Source: Methanoculleus marisnigri JR1 (lineage in GTDB: Archaea; Halobacteriota; Methanomicrobia; Methanomicrobiales; Methanoculleaceae). From it: a stretch of 64,000 nt of DNA. Every line of letters starts with the position of its first letter. Position 1 is the first letter of the stretch. The notes under the pieces were generated by a model. The model was not told the DNA's origin, did no database searches, and saw nothing but the letters and a program-made list of their open reading frames with translations. The stretch covers positions 2,040,695-2,104,694 of the forward strand of contig NC_009051.1 of the NCBI RefSeq assembly GCF_000015825.1, in the 5' to 3' direction. Both the position numbers and the translations under genes were made by a program. Below are positions 17,319 to 25,733 of this stretch, piece after piece.

Positions 17319-17372
17319 ATTCTCACGTCAATAAGTCTATGTAGTCTCTTGTCCTCTCTTGAATGAGGACGT

Positions 17373-18302
17373 ATGGTATTGAGTGAGACGGCAGCAAACA
17401 TAAAGAGTATGGAGATCCGGGGCGCCGGCAGGATCGCCCGGGCAGCGGTGGAAGCGCTGGCCGATTATGCCGCAAATCTCGATGCAGCCGACCCCGACAC
17501 GTTCAAGCAGGAGATGGCGAAGGCGGCCGATATCCTCACCGCGACCCGGCCGACCGCCGTCTCGCTCCCGAACGCGGTGCGCTCCGTGATGCGGGCTCTG
17601 GACTCGTTCGATTCGGTAGAAGCCGCACGGGACGCGGTTCTTGCCCGGGCGGCGGAGTTCGTCGACCACTCGGAGCACGCGGTCGAACGAATAGCGGAGA
17701 TCGGGGCACGCCACATCTCCGACGGCGACGTCCTTCTGACTCACTGCAACTCCGAGGCAGCGCTCGGGTGCATCCTGGAGGCCCACCGGCAGGGCAAGGA
17801 GATCGAGGTCTACGCGACGGAGGTGCGGCCCCGGGGCCAGGGGCTCGTCACCATCAGGACCCTGAACAACGCCGGAATCAGGACGAACTACATCGTCGAT
17901 TCGGCGGTCCGCTACTTCATCAACGACGTCGACCTGGTCGTCGTCGGCGCCGACGCCATCGCGGTGAACGGCGCGGTGGTGAACAAGATCGGGACCGCCC
18001 AGATCGCGCATGCCGCACACGAGGCGCGGACGAACGTCATCGTTGCGGCGGAGACCTATAAGTTCGCGCCGCGGACGATCCTGGGTGAACTGATCGAGAT
18101 CGAGGAGCGCGATCCCGCCGAGGTTCTGCCCCGGGCGGTGGCAGAGGAACTCCCCTTCGTCCGGGTCCGAAACCCGGCCTTCGACGTGACGCCCGCGGAG
18201 TACGTCGACCTGATCGTCACCGAGCAGGGCGCGATCCCGCCGGGGCTGGCGTATACGGTGATAAGGGATTATCTGGGGTGGAAGATCGAAGAACTGCGGT
18301 AG
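17373..18302 (+). CDS. Ribose 1,5-bisphosphate isomerase
   Basis: Converts ribose 1,5-bisphosphate to ribulose 1,5-bisphosphate in the archaeal AMP pathway that feeds type III RuBisCO. The 309-residue product has an N-terminal helical domain and the eIF2B-alpha/beta-like Rossmann domain. The presumed catalytic cysteine is in LLTHCNSEA and the aspartate in VVVGADAIAVNG. The start at ATG 17373 is 54 bases from the divergent HAD gene, leaving room for two promoters. The last 67 codons are duplicated about 9.8 kb downstream (27927-28130). Confidence 0.92.
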   Translation: MVLSETAANIKSMEIRGAGRIARAAVEALADYAANLDAADPDTFKQEMAKAADILTATRPTAVSLPNAVRSVMRALDSFDSVEAARDAVLARAAEFVDHSEHAVERIAEIGARHISDGDVLLTHCNSEAALGCILEAHRQGKEIEVYATEVRPRGQGLVTIRTLNNAGIRTNYIVDSAVRYFINDVDLVVVGADAIAVNGAVVNKIGTAQIAHAAHEARTNVIVAAETYKFAPRTILGELIEIEERDPAEVLPRAVAEELPFVRVRNPAFDVTPAEYVDLIVTEQGAIPPGLAYTVIRDYLGWKIEELR

Positions 18303-18314
18303 GGCCCGGATCGC

Positions 18315-19172
18315 CTACTGGAGAAGTGAGTCGGCACGGTTTTCGGCAACCGTTCCGTTCCAGGGAAGGAAAGATACCGTAATGTCCGCTGTCCCGTCCA
18401 GAACGCCGGAAGACGCCAGTGCCTCGCCGGTGAGCGTGTAGCACACTGTCCGGCCGTCGCGATTCGCTTCGACGAGTCCGTCTGCGGCGAGCCTACGCAG
18501 ATGCCAGGCGACTGTGGAACGCGAGATGCCGACGATCTCGGCTATCTCCGACTGCGTGATGCCGGATTTTTCAAGGAGAAGGGCAAAGATCTGCCGACGC
18601 GTGCCGTTCTGGAGGTGCAGGCATACGACCTTCTCGGCCGTATCATAGTCGCCGTTTCGGAAGTAGCCCACCCTGTCGTCTCGATTCAGGGCACTGACCA
18701 GACCGGCCTCCCGGAGGCAGGAGAGGTGGTAACGGATCGTTCCCCGGTTGATCCCGGTGATGCGGGCAATCTCAGCGGGCGCGATCCCCGGGCGGTCCCG
18801 GATGCAGGCATAGATTCGGGACCGTTTCTTGTTGTCCAGGAGGCTGCGTGAAGACCGGTAGCCGAGGTACGCCGTGACGCCGGTAGAATAGACGAGTTCG
18901 AAGGGCATCGCGAGGAGCGGGCAGTGGAGGAGGAGGAGAATGGTGAGCAACTCCATCGGCGGGTAGGACCAGAGCGGCATGAAGAACTCGTCGTCGACGT
19001 TTATCCCATCAGTGGGGAGTTCAGCGGGACCTGGCTCGACGATGATCTTTGCCGTCGCAGGACTCCAGAGGAGGAGCAGGGCCAGGGACAGGACAATGAA
19101 CAGGTCAGCCGCTCTGTGCACGGTCCGGCCCCCTACAGTGCCTCTACATCCATCAGTAGTAATAGATAACAT
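18315..19172 (-). CDS. Membrane-anchored regulator with two winged-helix domains (copy 1)
   Basis: A 285-residue protein with an N-terminal hydrophobic segment (about residues 24-40), a short presumably external stretch, a second hydrophobic segment (about 74-100), then two winged-helix domains. The first has the pattern IARITGINRGTIRYHLSCL (about 139-157), the second IAEIVGISRSTVAWHLRRL (about 212-230). This is the layout of a one-component membrane sensor-regulator: an outside signal could change DNA binding inside. It overlaps the upstream secreted-protein gene by 20 bases. A paralogue with the same layout and neighbour lies at 29653-30468. Signal and target are unknown. Confidence 0.8.
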   Translation of the reverse strand: MLSITTDGCRGTVGGRTVHRAADLFIVLSLALLLLWSPATAKIIVEPGPAELPTDGINVDDEFFMPLWSYPPMELLTILLLLHCPLLAMPFELVYSTGVTAYLGYRSSRSLLDNKKRSRIYACIRDRPGIAPAEIARITGINRGTIRYHLSCLREAGLVSALNRDDRVGYFRNGDYDTAEKVVCLHLQNGTRRQIFALLLEKSGITQSEIAEIVGISRSTVAWHLRRLAADGLVEANRDGRTVCYTLTGEALASSGVLDGTADITVSFLPWNGTVAENRADSLLQ

Positions 19173-19647
19173 TCAGTGTATACTCCGTCCCCTCCTCCGG
19201 AACGTCTTCCCCGAAGATCAGGAACTTCCACGTGCCGGACGGCAGGGAATCGGACCCTGAGAGGGTGAGGGAGATCTTCTCGTCCATCCTTCCGTCGACA
19301 GCGTCACGGTACGGGCCGAGTACACCGCTGCCCGGCGGGGTTATGGTCAGGGCAAGAGAATCGGTGCCGGGATGCTGGTGACCGCTCCAGTCGAGGTAGA
19401 CCTGCAGGGTCCTCACGCCCGACGGCACCGACTTCCAGACGGTCTGGTACTCGTCCGGGTATATCGTGCCGCCGACCGACCGGAGGAGTTCCACCCTGTC
19501 GCTCACATCGTCGGCGGGCGCTACCGCAATCCCACCGGCGGTCTTGCAGGGCAGGGCTGCAGCGCCGGAGACGAGGAGGAGGGAGGTAAGCAGCGCAGCA
19601 ACAAGGATTCTTTCAACAACCTGCGCACTGCACTTCGTTACATTCAT
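19153..19647 (-). CDS. Small secreted beta-sandwich protein (copy 1 of module)
   Basis: A 164-residue protein with a signal peptide (hydrophobic about residues 13-30, cleavage near GAAA-LP). The mature part resembles a PPC/pre-peptidase-like beta sandwich: YLDWSG, DSLALTITPP, VLGPYRDAVDGRMD, then LPSGTWKFLIFGEDV. The same landmarks appear in the product of 29166-29612 (LGPYYDSYDG, PGTWDYEIYGYDV). It overlaps the membrane regulator gene downstream. A role as an exported partner or ligand-binding subunit is inferred from the repeated pairing. Confidence 0.7.
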   Translation of the reverse strand: MNVTKCSAQVVERILVAALLTSLLLVSGAAALPCKTAGGIAVAPADDVSDRVELLRSVGGTIYPDEYQTVWKSVPSGVRTLQVYLDWSGHQHPGTDSLALTITPPGSGVLGPYRDAVDGRMDEKISLTLSGSDSLPSGTWKFLIFGEDVPEEGTEYTLNVIYYY

Positions 19648-20180
19648 GATACCACTATGCTCTATGTCCAGATCCCTGACCTTAAATGTTCTGTGCCGAG
19701 CGTCGAATCGTCATCGGGAAGTCCGCATCACCGTTTTCATCGAATAAGTCTCTGATACCTGCAATACGGACGGTATGGAGACTTTCCAGTGGAAATTATC
19801 CCTGGGCGCAATTCTGAAGGCCGGAATGAGGTTCAGGATCGATACCGGAGAATTTCCAGGGAATGGCAGAACCCGGCAGTTTCATAGGCGCCCCTGGAGA
19901 AACCAACCTGCGACAAGGGGATTATGCGCGCCTATCAAGGAGGCCGCAACCCCTGATATCGGTCCGAGCCACCGAGTCGATATACTACACCCAGATCGTC
20001 TTCCATCCCCATGACCCGAACCACGACGACGCGCACGCGCACCGGGATACAGCCAGAAGACCCACAATATTACAGATTTTACGCATCAGCGGAACGTATG
20101 CGGATTTCAGTTCTAAATATGCACCACGCCCCCAGGAAAGAGATTTGGATCGATTTCTACCAAAAACCCCCCATATCAGT
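19648..20180. other. Intergenic region without a supported gene
   Basis: About 530 bases between the module 1 promoter side and the first leader repeat. Overlapping short open frames exist on both strands (for example 19863-20204, with a histidine-rich stretch), but none has a ribosome site or a recognisable protein pattern. It may be decayed coding sequence. Confidence 0.4.
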
Positions 20181-20458
20181 CATGGATCGGGGCGAACGTT
20201 GTAAACTGGGAGGAATCAGCGGGTCAAGGCCGCGATGACAATTCGAGAGTGAGCACAGAAACGTTAAGATGAGGAACGCCGATGTCTCGAACGATGATAC
20301 CGCACGCGGTATCCCGCGGGGGCCGGGAAGCTCGATTGGCGTCGTGTCCCGGCTCCCGCAGCGTGCCCGGAGGGCCAATAGGGCTGTTGGCCGCCATCAG
20401 GGATAGCCATTGCGGTTCCGTGGCCTCCCCGGGACACGCGTGAACGAGGTGAAAAACC
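20181..20458 (+). repeat. Leader repeat copy A (upstream of a secreted-protein gene)
   Basis: Member of a dispersed repeat found in six places between 20 and 34 kb. Stem 1 is the hairpin GATACCGC/GCGGTATC (20296-20303 with 20306-20313, 2-base loop). Stem 2 is an 11-bp helix between GGGGGCCGGGA and TCCCGGCTCCC flanking a conserved loop (CTCGATTGGCGTCG). The distal part ends in CCGGGACACGC and a GAGGTGA ribosome site just before ATG 20459. It shares GACAATTCGAGAGTGAGCAC with copy C. Confidence 0.85.
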
Positions 20459-20980
20459 ATGAGAAGAACATTCCTGATTGGCATAGCCGCACTCTTCGTG
20501 CTGCTCTGCATAGGAGGGGTTTCGGCGGAGGGAATGGCTGAACTGGCCGTATGTACCCAGCCCTCGTCGCCGGATGTGAGCGATACCACGGACGCTGAAG
20601 TACTTTCTGGAGAGTCTTCTGGAGAAATCGGCATACGGGATGTCGCTACGTTCCCCTTTGGGAGTACCATCACTGAATCGCAGCCAAGCCGGACCTTCCA
20701 GTTTGCTGTGCCTTCCGGTGTCTACAACTCCATTCAGGTCGACATGAAATTCTACCGGGTCGATGGCGAATGGAGTGACCTGCGGCTAAAATTGGTCGAC
20801 AGCAACAACCGTATCCTCGCACAGGATGACGGGCCATGGATCCCGTTCACCGAGAATGGTGAGCGTCACGTGCGGTACGACCAGCGTCTCCAGGAGGGCG
20901 ATATCTATCGGGTTGTCGTCGAGAAAATCAGTCTTGCCGGAGATACCTGGTTCGATGGAACGGTTAAACTCCAGACGTGA
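20459..20980 (+). CDS. Small secreted protein with leader repeat A
   Basis: A 173-residue protein starting MRRTFLIGIAALFVLL with a clear signal peptide (cleavage near VSA-EG). The mature part is Ser/Thr/Asp-rich, then a beta-rich domain (TFQFAVPSGVYNSIQVDMKF, WSDLRLKLVDSNNRIL). GAGGTGA lies 6 bases before the ATG. No known enzyme motif. The beta domain is loosely similar to the secreted proteins of the two regulator modules. The gene's promoter and leader come from the repeat family. Confidence 0.75.
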   Translation: MRRTFLIGIAALFVLLCIGGVSAEGMAELAVCTQPSSPDVSDTTDAEVLSGESSGEIGIRDVATFPFGSTITESQPSRTFQFAVPSGVYNSIQVDMKFYRVDGEWSDLRLKLVDSNNRILAQDDGPWIPFTENGERHVRYDQRLQEGDIYRVVVEKISLAGDTWFDGTVKLQT

Positions 20981-21081
20981 AGGTATCGAGTGCCGTTTAC
21001 GGCACTCCTCCGGAGCCGAAGCAGGAGAGCGGCCACCCGAACACGGCCCGGAGAACACCAACATCACTAGAGTTCAGCATC

Positions 21082-21192
21082 AGGGGGCAAAATGGATCGG
21101 ATGCCTCGACATGTAACTGATCGGGCCGGAAAAGGGATATGGAGGAACGTTGAGTTTTCAACCATCAATGCTGAAGGCGGCGCCTGCAACGT
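21082..21192 (+). repeat. Second repeat family, copy 1 (promoter-like element)
   Basis: About 75-110 bases closely related to 30585-30700. Shared landmarks in order: GGGCAAAATGG, GCATGTA/ACATGTA, GGCCGGAAAA, an ATAT box, AACGTT-AGTT and GGCG-CGCCTGCAACG. The GGCCGGAAAA + ATAT part looks like an archaeal BRE/TATA promoter. In this copy the gene downstream is broken. Confidence 0.65.
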
Positions 21193-21198
21193 CGGCGA

Positions 21199-21445
21199 GT
21201 GGCCATGTTGCAAGCACCCCCATGGAGCACTACTACAACGTGGATGACGCCGGTGCGTATGGGATCTATTCCAATCCCGAATCAGGACAGTATCAGGCCC
21301 GGAGTTGCCGTGCGTTGCCGGGAACGGTGTCGTATCGAAGAGCTGGTTCGATCAGAACGGCTGGACACCTCTGCAGTAGCCTGCCCCTGGTAGTTCCAAT
21401 GTGGGACCGTCACTTCCTCGTAAGCTGCGGTCCCTTCGCCCCATA
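21199..21445 (+). pseudogene. Remnant of a small protein gene
   Basis: Coding-like sequence spread over two frames follows the promoter-like repeat. One frame reads YYNVDDAGAYGIYSNPESG; after about base 21325 a different frame continues SKSWFDQNGWTPLQ and then a stop. This looks like one ancestral small protein interrupted by a frameshift and a nonsense change. No intact start or signal peptide remains. Low certainty because no relative can be checked here. Confidence 0.35.
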
Positions 21446-21474
21446 GAGTGTGAGAATATGAACGGTGACAACCC

Positions 21475-22479
21475 ATGTCCATAACCCGGAGCAACCAAGC
21501 AGCTCCGAGTGGCCTACTGACGGTGGCCGGTAAGGAACTTACCGACCACCTGACGAACTGGACGTTTCTTGCCTTTGCGCTCCTGCTGATCGTGGTCTGC
21601 ATCCTCCCTTTCCAGCAGGGTCTCGGCGGCTACCACGCGACGGCCCGGGCATACGCCGCCGGCCCCGCCATCACCCCCTGGGGTGTCGAAGAGTTCGGTA
21701 GCAGCCTTCCGAACGCCGCGGACGTTTACACCCGCCTCCCCGGAGAACTCTCTACCGTCGGGGCAATCCTTGCGATCGCCATGGGGTTCGATCTCATCTC
21801 ACGGGAGCGGCAGACCGGTTCGCTCAAGTTGCTCCTCGTCCGGCCGATCTTCCGGGACGAGATCATCACCGGCAAGGCGCTTGGGGGTCTTTTTGCCCTG
21901 ACGTCGCTCGTCTTCGCCGGGCTTGCCGCCTCGCTGGGTTTCCTCCTTGTCGACGGGATCGTGCCCGACATGGACGCTCTGGTCTCGATCCTGCTCTTTG
22001 CGCTCGCAACGGTTGCTTTTCTGGCATTCTACTTCTGCCTCGCCCTGACCATCTCGACGGTGGTTCCCCGGACAGGGAAGGCTTTCCTGTACGCGCTGGT
22101 GGTGTTGTTCATCTTCACCGCCCTTGTCCCGACGGCGAGCGCGGTTGCGAAGGACGTCGTTGTCGGGGCTCACCCCCTCCCGGGCGCGAGTCCCGCCGAA
22201 CGGGGAGACTACCAGGCCCGGCTCGGACTGCTCGAGAGCGTCGCGACGGTCTTTTCGCCGCAGTGGAACTACGAACTGGTTGCAAAGAGCGTCCTTGAAC
22301 CACGGCTCACCAGTTACTCGTTCATCGAGGGCTCCATAACATATCTCCCGTATGACGAAACAGCCCGCCCGACGGACGCCCTCGCCAGGTTCTGGCAGAA
22401 CGTGCTGGTGCTTTTCACAGCACCGTTCGTGCTCTTCGGGATCGCGTATATAGCGTTCCAGAGGATGGATGTCCGGTGA
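21475..22479 (+). CDS. ABC-2 type (NosY-like) permease 1
   Basis: A 334-residue membrane protein with about six hydrophobic segments. It carries the cytoplasmic loop typical of ABC-2 permeases of the NosY group: GFDLISRERQTGSLKLLLVR followed by PIFRDEIITGKALGG (about residues 103-137). A large external loop lies between segments 5 and 6 (about 225-295). ATG 21475 has GGTGA 7 bases before it. It is directly followed by a second permease gene. No ATP-binding subunit gene is adjacent. The substrate is unknown. Confidence 0.85.
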   Translation: MSITRSNQAAPSGLLTVAGKELTDHLTNWTFLAFALLLIVVCILPFQQGLGGYHATARAYAAGPAITPWGVEEFGSSLPNAADVYTRLPGELSTVGAILAIAMGFDLISRERQTGSLKLLLVRPIFRDEIITGKALGGLFALTSLVFAGLAASLGFLLVDGIVPDMDALVSILLFALATVAFLAFYFCLALTISTVVPRTGKAFLYALVVLFIFTALVPTASAVAKDVVVGAHPLPGASPAERGDYQARLGLLESVATVFSPQWNYELVAKSVLEPRLTSYSFIEGSITYLPYDETARPTDALARFWQNVLVLFTAPFVLFGIAYIAFQRMDVR

Positions 22480-22486
22480 TGCGCCA

Positions 22487-23500
22487 ATGAAAATCGACCT
22501 CTCTCGTGTAGCGATCATCGCACGAAAGGAGTTCGCCGACCACCTCACCGACCGGACGTTCCTCCTGGTGCTCGCGCTCTTCGGCATTCTGACTCTCTTT
22601 GCCCTGGAGCGAGGCCTTGCCAGTTACACGAATGCAATGGAGTGGTATGTGTTTCTCCTGGAGAGGGCGGCGCGTGCCGACCACTTATCGACATCGCCGT
22701 TTACATCTTCTCCTAACCTCCCATCGGTGTTGTGGATCTTCCTCGGCGTAGGGGAAAAGTTCCTCCTCTTCGGGCCGTTGCTCGCGATCGCCGTGGGGTT
22801 CGACCTCATCTCCGGGGAGCGTTCGACCCGGTCGCTCCGGATGCTCCTCTCCCGGCCGGTCTATCGCGACGAGGTCATCACCGGAAAGGCCGTAGGCGGC
22901 GCCGTCGTGCTGGTGCTTGCATCGGCCGTGCCGTTCATCCTGGCGCTGGGTGCGGTGCTCGTCGCCGGGCTTACCGTCACCCCTCATGATGCGGCAATCG
23001 TGGTGCTCTGCTGGGGCGCCACGATCCTCTACCTGCTCGCGTACTTCGGCGTCGCCGTTGCATTCTCCGCATTCAGCGAAGACGGCGGCCGGGCGCTCGC
23101 CTGGGCGATGGCGATCTTCATCCTCTTCTCGGCGATAGTGCCCGTCGTTGCAGAGAGTTCGGCCGTCTCAGCCGCCGGCCCCATCCCGGCGTGGCCCGGC
23201 GACAATCCCACGCCGGACGAGGTACAGCAGTACCTGGAGGAGAGGAACGATCGCAGCGCGACGTACGACGGTGTCAAGAACACCATTCTGGCACTCAGCC
23301 CCAACGGCAACTATGAAACGATGATAAAGATGCTGGGGTCCCTTCATTCCGGCGGCGGGGACGGGGGAGCCGTTGCGGAAGAATCTGGTCTCAAAGATGT
23401 GCTGGGCCGATTCTGGCAGAATATCGTCGGTCTCGTTGCGTTCCCGATGATCTTCCTCGCCGTCGCCTATGTGCGGTTCATGCGACTCGACCTGCGGTAA
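22487..23500 (+). CDS. ABC-2 type (NosY-like) permease 2
   Basis: A roughly 337-residue paralogue of the preceding gene, with the loop GFDLISGERSTRSLRMLLSR and PVYRDEVITGKAVGG and about six membrane segments. It ends FMRLDLR, the same C-terminal signature (R-M/L-D-x-R) as the other permeases here. ATG 22487 is preferred since GGTGAT, complementary to the archaeal 16S tail, precedes it by 7 bases; ATG 22469 is the alternative. It is translationally linked to permease 1. The two probably form a heterodimer, needing an ATPase encoded elsewhere. Confidence 0.83.
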   Translation: MKIDLSRVAIIARKEFADHLTDRTFLLVLALFGILTLFALERGLASYTNAMEWYVFLLERAARADHLSTSPFTSSPNLPSVLWIFLGVGEKFLLFGPLLAIAVGFDLISGERSTRSLRMLLSRPVYRDEVITGKAVGGAVVLVLASAVPFILALGAVLVAGLTVTPHDAAIVVLCWGATILYLLAYFGVAVAFSAFSEDGGRALAWAMAIFILFSAIVPVVAESSAVSAAGPIPAWPGDNPTPDEVQQYLEERNDRSATYDGVKNTILALSPNGNYETMIKMLGSLHSGGGDGGAVAEESGLKDVLGRFWQNIVGLVAFPMIFLAVAYVRFMRLDLR

Positions 23501-23654
23501 CAATCTGGATGCAAAATGACAACAATGTTGCATTTTCCGATAATATGCAGGGCCGCCCCGAAAACCCGGCTCCGCCATCCGGGATGAGACGTACGGGTGA
23601 CAGCGACGCAGAGTCGATACACCCTCGGCGGTACATGGCACGAACATTTCATTC

Positions 23655-23880
23655 ACGCGCCCCGGGAGGCCATGGTACCGCAATGGCTATCCCTGATGGC
23701 GGCCAAAAGCCCTATTGCCCCTCCGGGCACGCTGCAGGGGTCGGGAGACGACGCCGATAGAATTTCCCGGCCCCCGCCGATTGAGACATCGGCGTTGCTT
23801 CCCTTAACGTTTCTGTGCTCACTCTCGAATTGTCGATGGTGTATCCGGCCCCTTGTGTCCCTCCTATCTGCAGCAATCGC
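23655..23880 (-). repeat. Leader repeat copy C (minus strand, no intact gene downstream)
   Basis: The reverse complement matches copy A over most of its length, including GACAATTCGAGAGTGAGCAC, the stem 2 arms with one mismatch, and the distal GGGATAGCCATTGCGG block. Stem 1 is missing; a different 6-bp hairpin GCCGAT/ATCGGC takes its place. Downstream on the minus strand there is no credible secreted-protein gene, so this copy appears orphaned. Confidence 0.7.
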
Positions 23881-24099
23881 CTCGATCCATGAGTGATACG
23901 GCCCCCCTCCAGTGAGAATCGGCCATGTTCTCCATCATGTTAGCATGAGGAGAAGTTTCGGACTGAAACTTGCAATATTTCTCCCTGATCCAGAAATCCA
24001 GTTATTTTACGGAAGTACATCCGGCCCGACCGGGCGACGGACCGGCGCTGCGCGCGAACCTGCCCGTTGCACGTATCGGGCAGTCAGCCCACCTGGCCG
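23881..24099. other. Intergenic region between leader copy C and permease 3
   Basis: No gene seen. A 7-bp hairpin AAGTTTC/GAAACTT with a 5-base loop lies at about 23953-23971 and could end the transcript of the minus-strand permease gene. The remainder is unremarkable. Confidence 0.4.
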
Positions 24100-25164
24100 T
24101 CACCGGATATCCATCCGCACAAACTTCCTGTATGCGGCGGCGAAGAAGACCGCCGGGAAGACGATCAACCCCGTGATACCTGCCCAGACACTGCCAAGCG
24201 GTTCCAGGAATGATTCCTCTCCCGGCGCAGAGATGAAATCGGTCAGGTCCTGGTAACTCTTCTGCGGCGAGAGGAGCGTGACAACGTTGGTGATGAGTCT
24301 CTTCTTCGCGGTATACGCCGCCAGATCCTCCTGGTAGTCTCTCAGCGCTTCACTCCATACAGAAGCCTGCTGCCCGGAATCGTCACGTTGGACGAACGAT
24401 TCACCAGCAGAGGTGGAGACATACATCTCCACGGGGATCACTTCGGGTTGCTCGGGACGTTGCGGCGGCGGGCCTGCGACGAGCCCTCCAACCATCGCCC
24501 CGAGCACCGGGAGGAGCGACGAAACAACGAAAAAGATCACCAGAGTGAAGACCAACGCGTTCCCGCTCTCCCGTGTGACCGTCGAGAACGCGAGAGCAAC
24601 GGCAAACCAGGCGACCAGGAAGAGGAGCGAGATCGCCCCGAAGATCAGGATGGCGACGACCTCGCCCGCCGTCGGCACGATCGAGAGGATGAGAAGAAGG
24701 CCGGTGATGATGGCGAGGACGAGCCCCACGATGACTCCCAGGGCGGCGGCACCCCCGAGCGCCTTGCCGACGACGACCTCGTCGCGGTAGACCGGGTGCG
24801 CAAGGAGGGTTTTGAGCGACCTGCTCTCCTTCTCGCGGGTGACCTGGTCGAACCCGGCGGCGATCGCGAGCAGTGCTCCGAGCGTCACTGTGGTGCCGGC
24901 CATGGAATCGAAAATGAGCAGGACCGAAGGTCGCTCAGGCATCTCAAGCCACCAGGCCCCAAGGTCCTGCAGATTCCGGTACTCGTCAGCCGCCTGCAGC
25001 GCGTCGTTGTACGAGGTCAGGGCGGAATCGTAGCGCTCGAGTCCCTGACCCGTACCGACCATGGCGATGATGAGATACAGGAAAAAGATCAGGAGGAACC
25101 GCCGGTTCGTAAAGAGATCGGAGAGCTCTTTTGCGGCGACAGTGAGGCTGCGTTCTATGGTCAT
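24100..25164 (-). CDS. ABC-2 type (NosY-like) permease 3
   Basis: A 354-residue permease when started at ATG 25164 (MTIERSLTVAAKELSDL). About six membrane segments, the loop GFDQVTREKESRSLKTLLAH and PVYRDEVVVGKALGG, a large external loop near residues 225-310, and the C-terminus KFVRMDIR. It is on the opposite strand to permeases 1 and 2. No partner ATPase gene. The sequence after its stop (TGACGGCCAGGTGGGCTGAC) resembles the sequence after permease 4 and after the remnant at 25335-25520, showing these are duplicated units. Confidence 0.83.
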   Translation of the reverse strand: MTIERSLTVAAKELSDLFTNRRFLLIFFLYLIIAMVGTGQGLERYDSALTSYNDALQAADEYRNLQDLGAWWLEMPERPSVLLIFDSMAGTTVTLGALLAIAAGFDQVTREKESRSLKTLLAHPVYRDEVVVGKALGGAAALGVIVGLVLAIITGLLLILSIVPTAGEVVAILIFGAISLLFLVAWFAVALAFSTVTRESGNALVFTLVIFFVVSSLLPVLGAMVGGLVAGPPPQRPEQPEVIPVEMYVSTSAGESFVQRDDSGQQASVWSEALRDYQEDLAAYTAKKRLITNVVTLLSPQKSYQDLTDFISAPGEESFLEPLGSVWAGITGLIVFPAVFFAAAYRKFVRMDIR

Positions 25165-25334
25165 GGTCTGCTTCCCGGATTCTGGTCCCGGCAACGGATA
25201 CTCTCCTCCGGGTCAATAGGTGACCCCATCAAGAACAAGCCCTGGAAGACTTCACAGCGTATCGCATGACATTTGCCCATGCAGATTTTCAGGGTGAAGA
25301 TCTTTTGGCATCAAAACCCGGTGCTTCGGTGTCT

Positions 25335-25520
25335 CCCCGGATGCCGGCGGCAGGCAGAATGAGCGCATTCCGAGCGGGCTGACCACCCGGCCGTCACCGG
25401 ATATCCATCCGCATGAAACGGGTGTATGCCGCTCCGAAGAAGATCGCCGGTAACGCAAGCATCGCGACGATCGGCTGCCAGATGAGAGCAATCAGGTCGG
25501 GAGGGTCGGGGAGCGGTTCT
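25335..25520 (-). pseudogene. 3' remnant of a NosY-like permease gene
   Basis: About 186 bases nearly identical, in inverted orientation, to the end of permease 4 and its downstream sequence (about 33507-33690). It encodes LIALIWQPIVAMLALPA and then FFGAAYTRFMRMDIR followed by the stop, without any upstream coding sequence. It is clearly a truncated duplicate left by recombination. The remaining 210 bases up to the next gene show nothing recognisable. Confidence 0.8.
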
Positions 25521-25733
25521 GGGTAGGTAGTCCGGGCCGCAACGCTCGATCAGATCCTGCCGGGCGCATCCTTGGGGGTAGTTCCCTGGCAACCGTGAAT
25601 CCTCATGATCAAGTCGGTGACGGTCCTTCACAGCGAGAGAAAATGGTTGCGGCACCCTCGACTTACGCACAGGTGCCGATCGGGTTGCCTCTCACGGGGC
25701 CTGGTGCCGATCATCGACCTGACCGTGTTTGCC

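Noticed and set aside
19863-20204. Histidine-rich 113-codon open frame
   Set aside because: No ribosome site, it overlaps leader-repeat sequence and has no recognisable pattern; may be decayed sequence.
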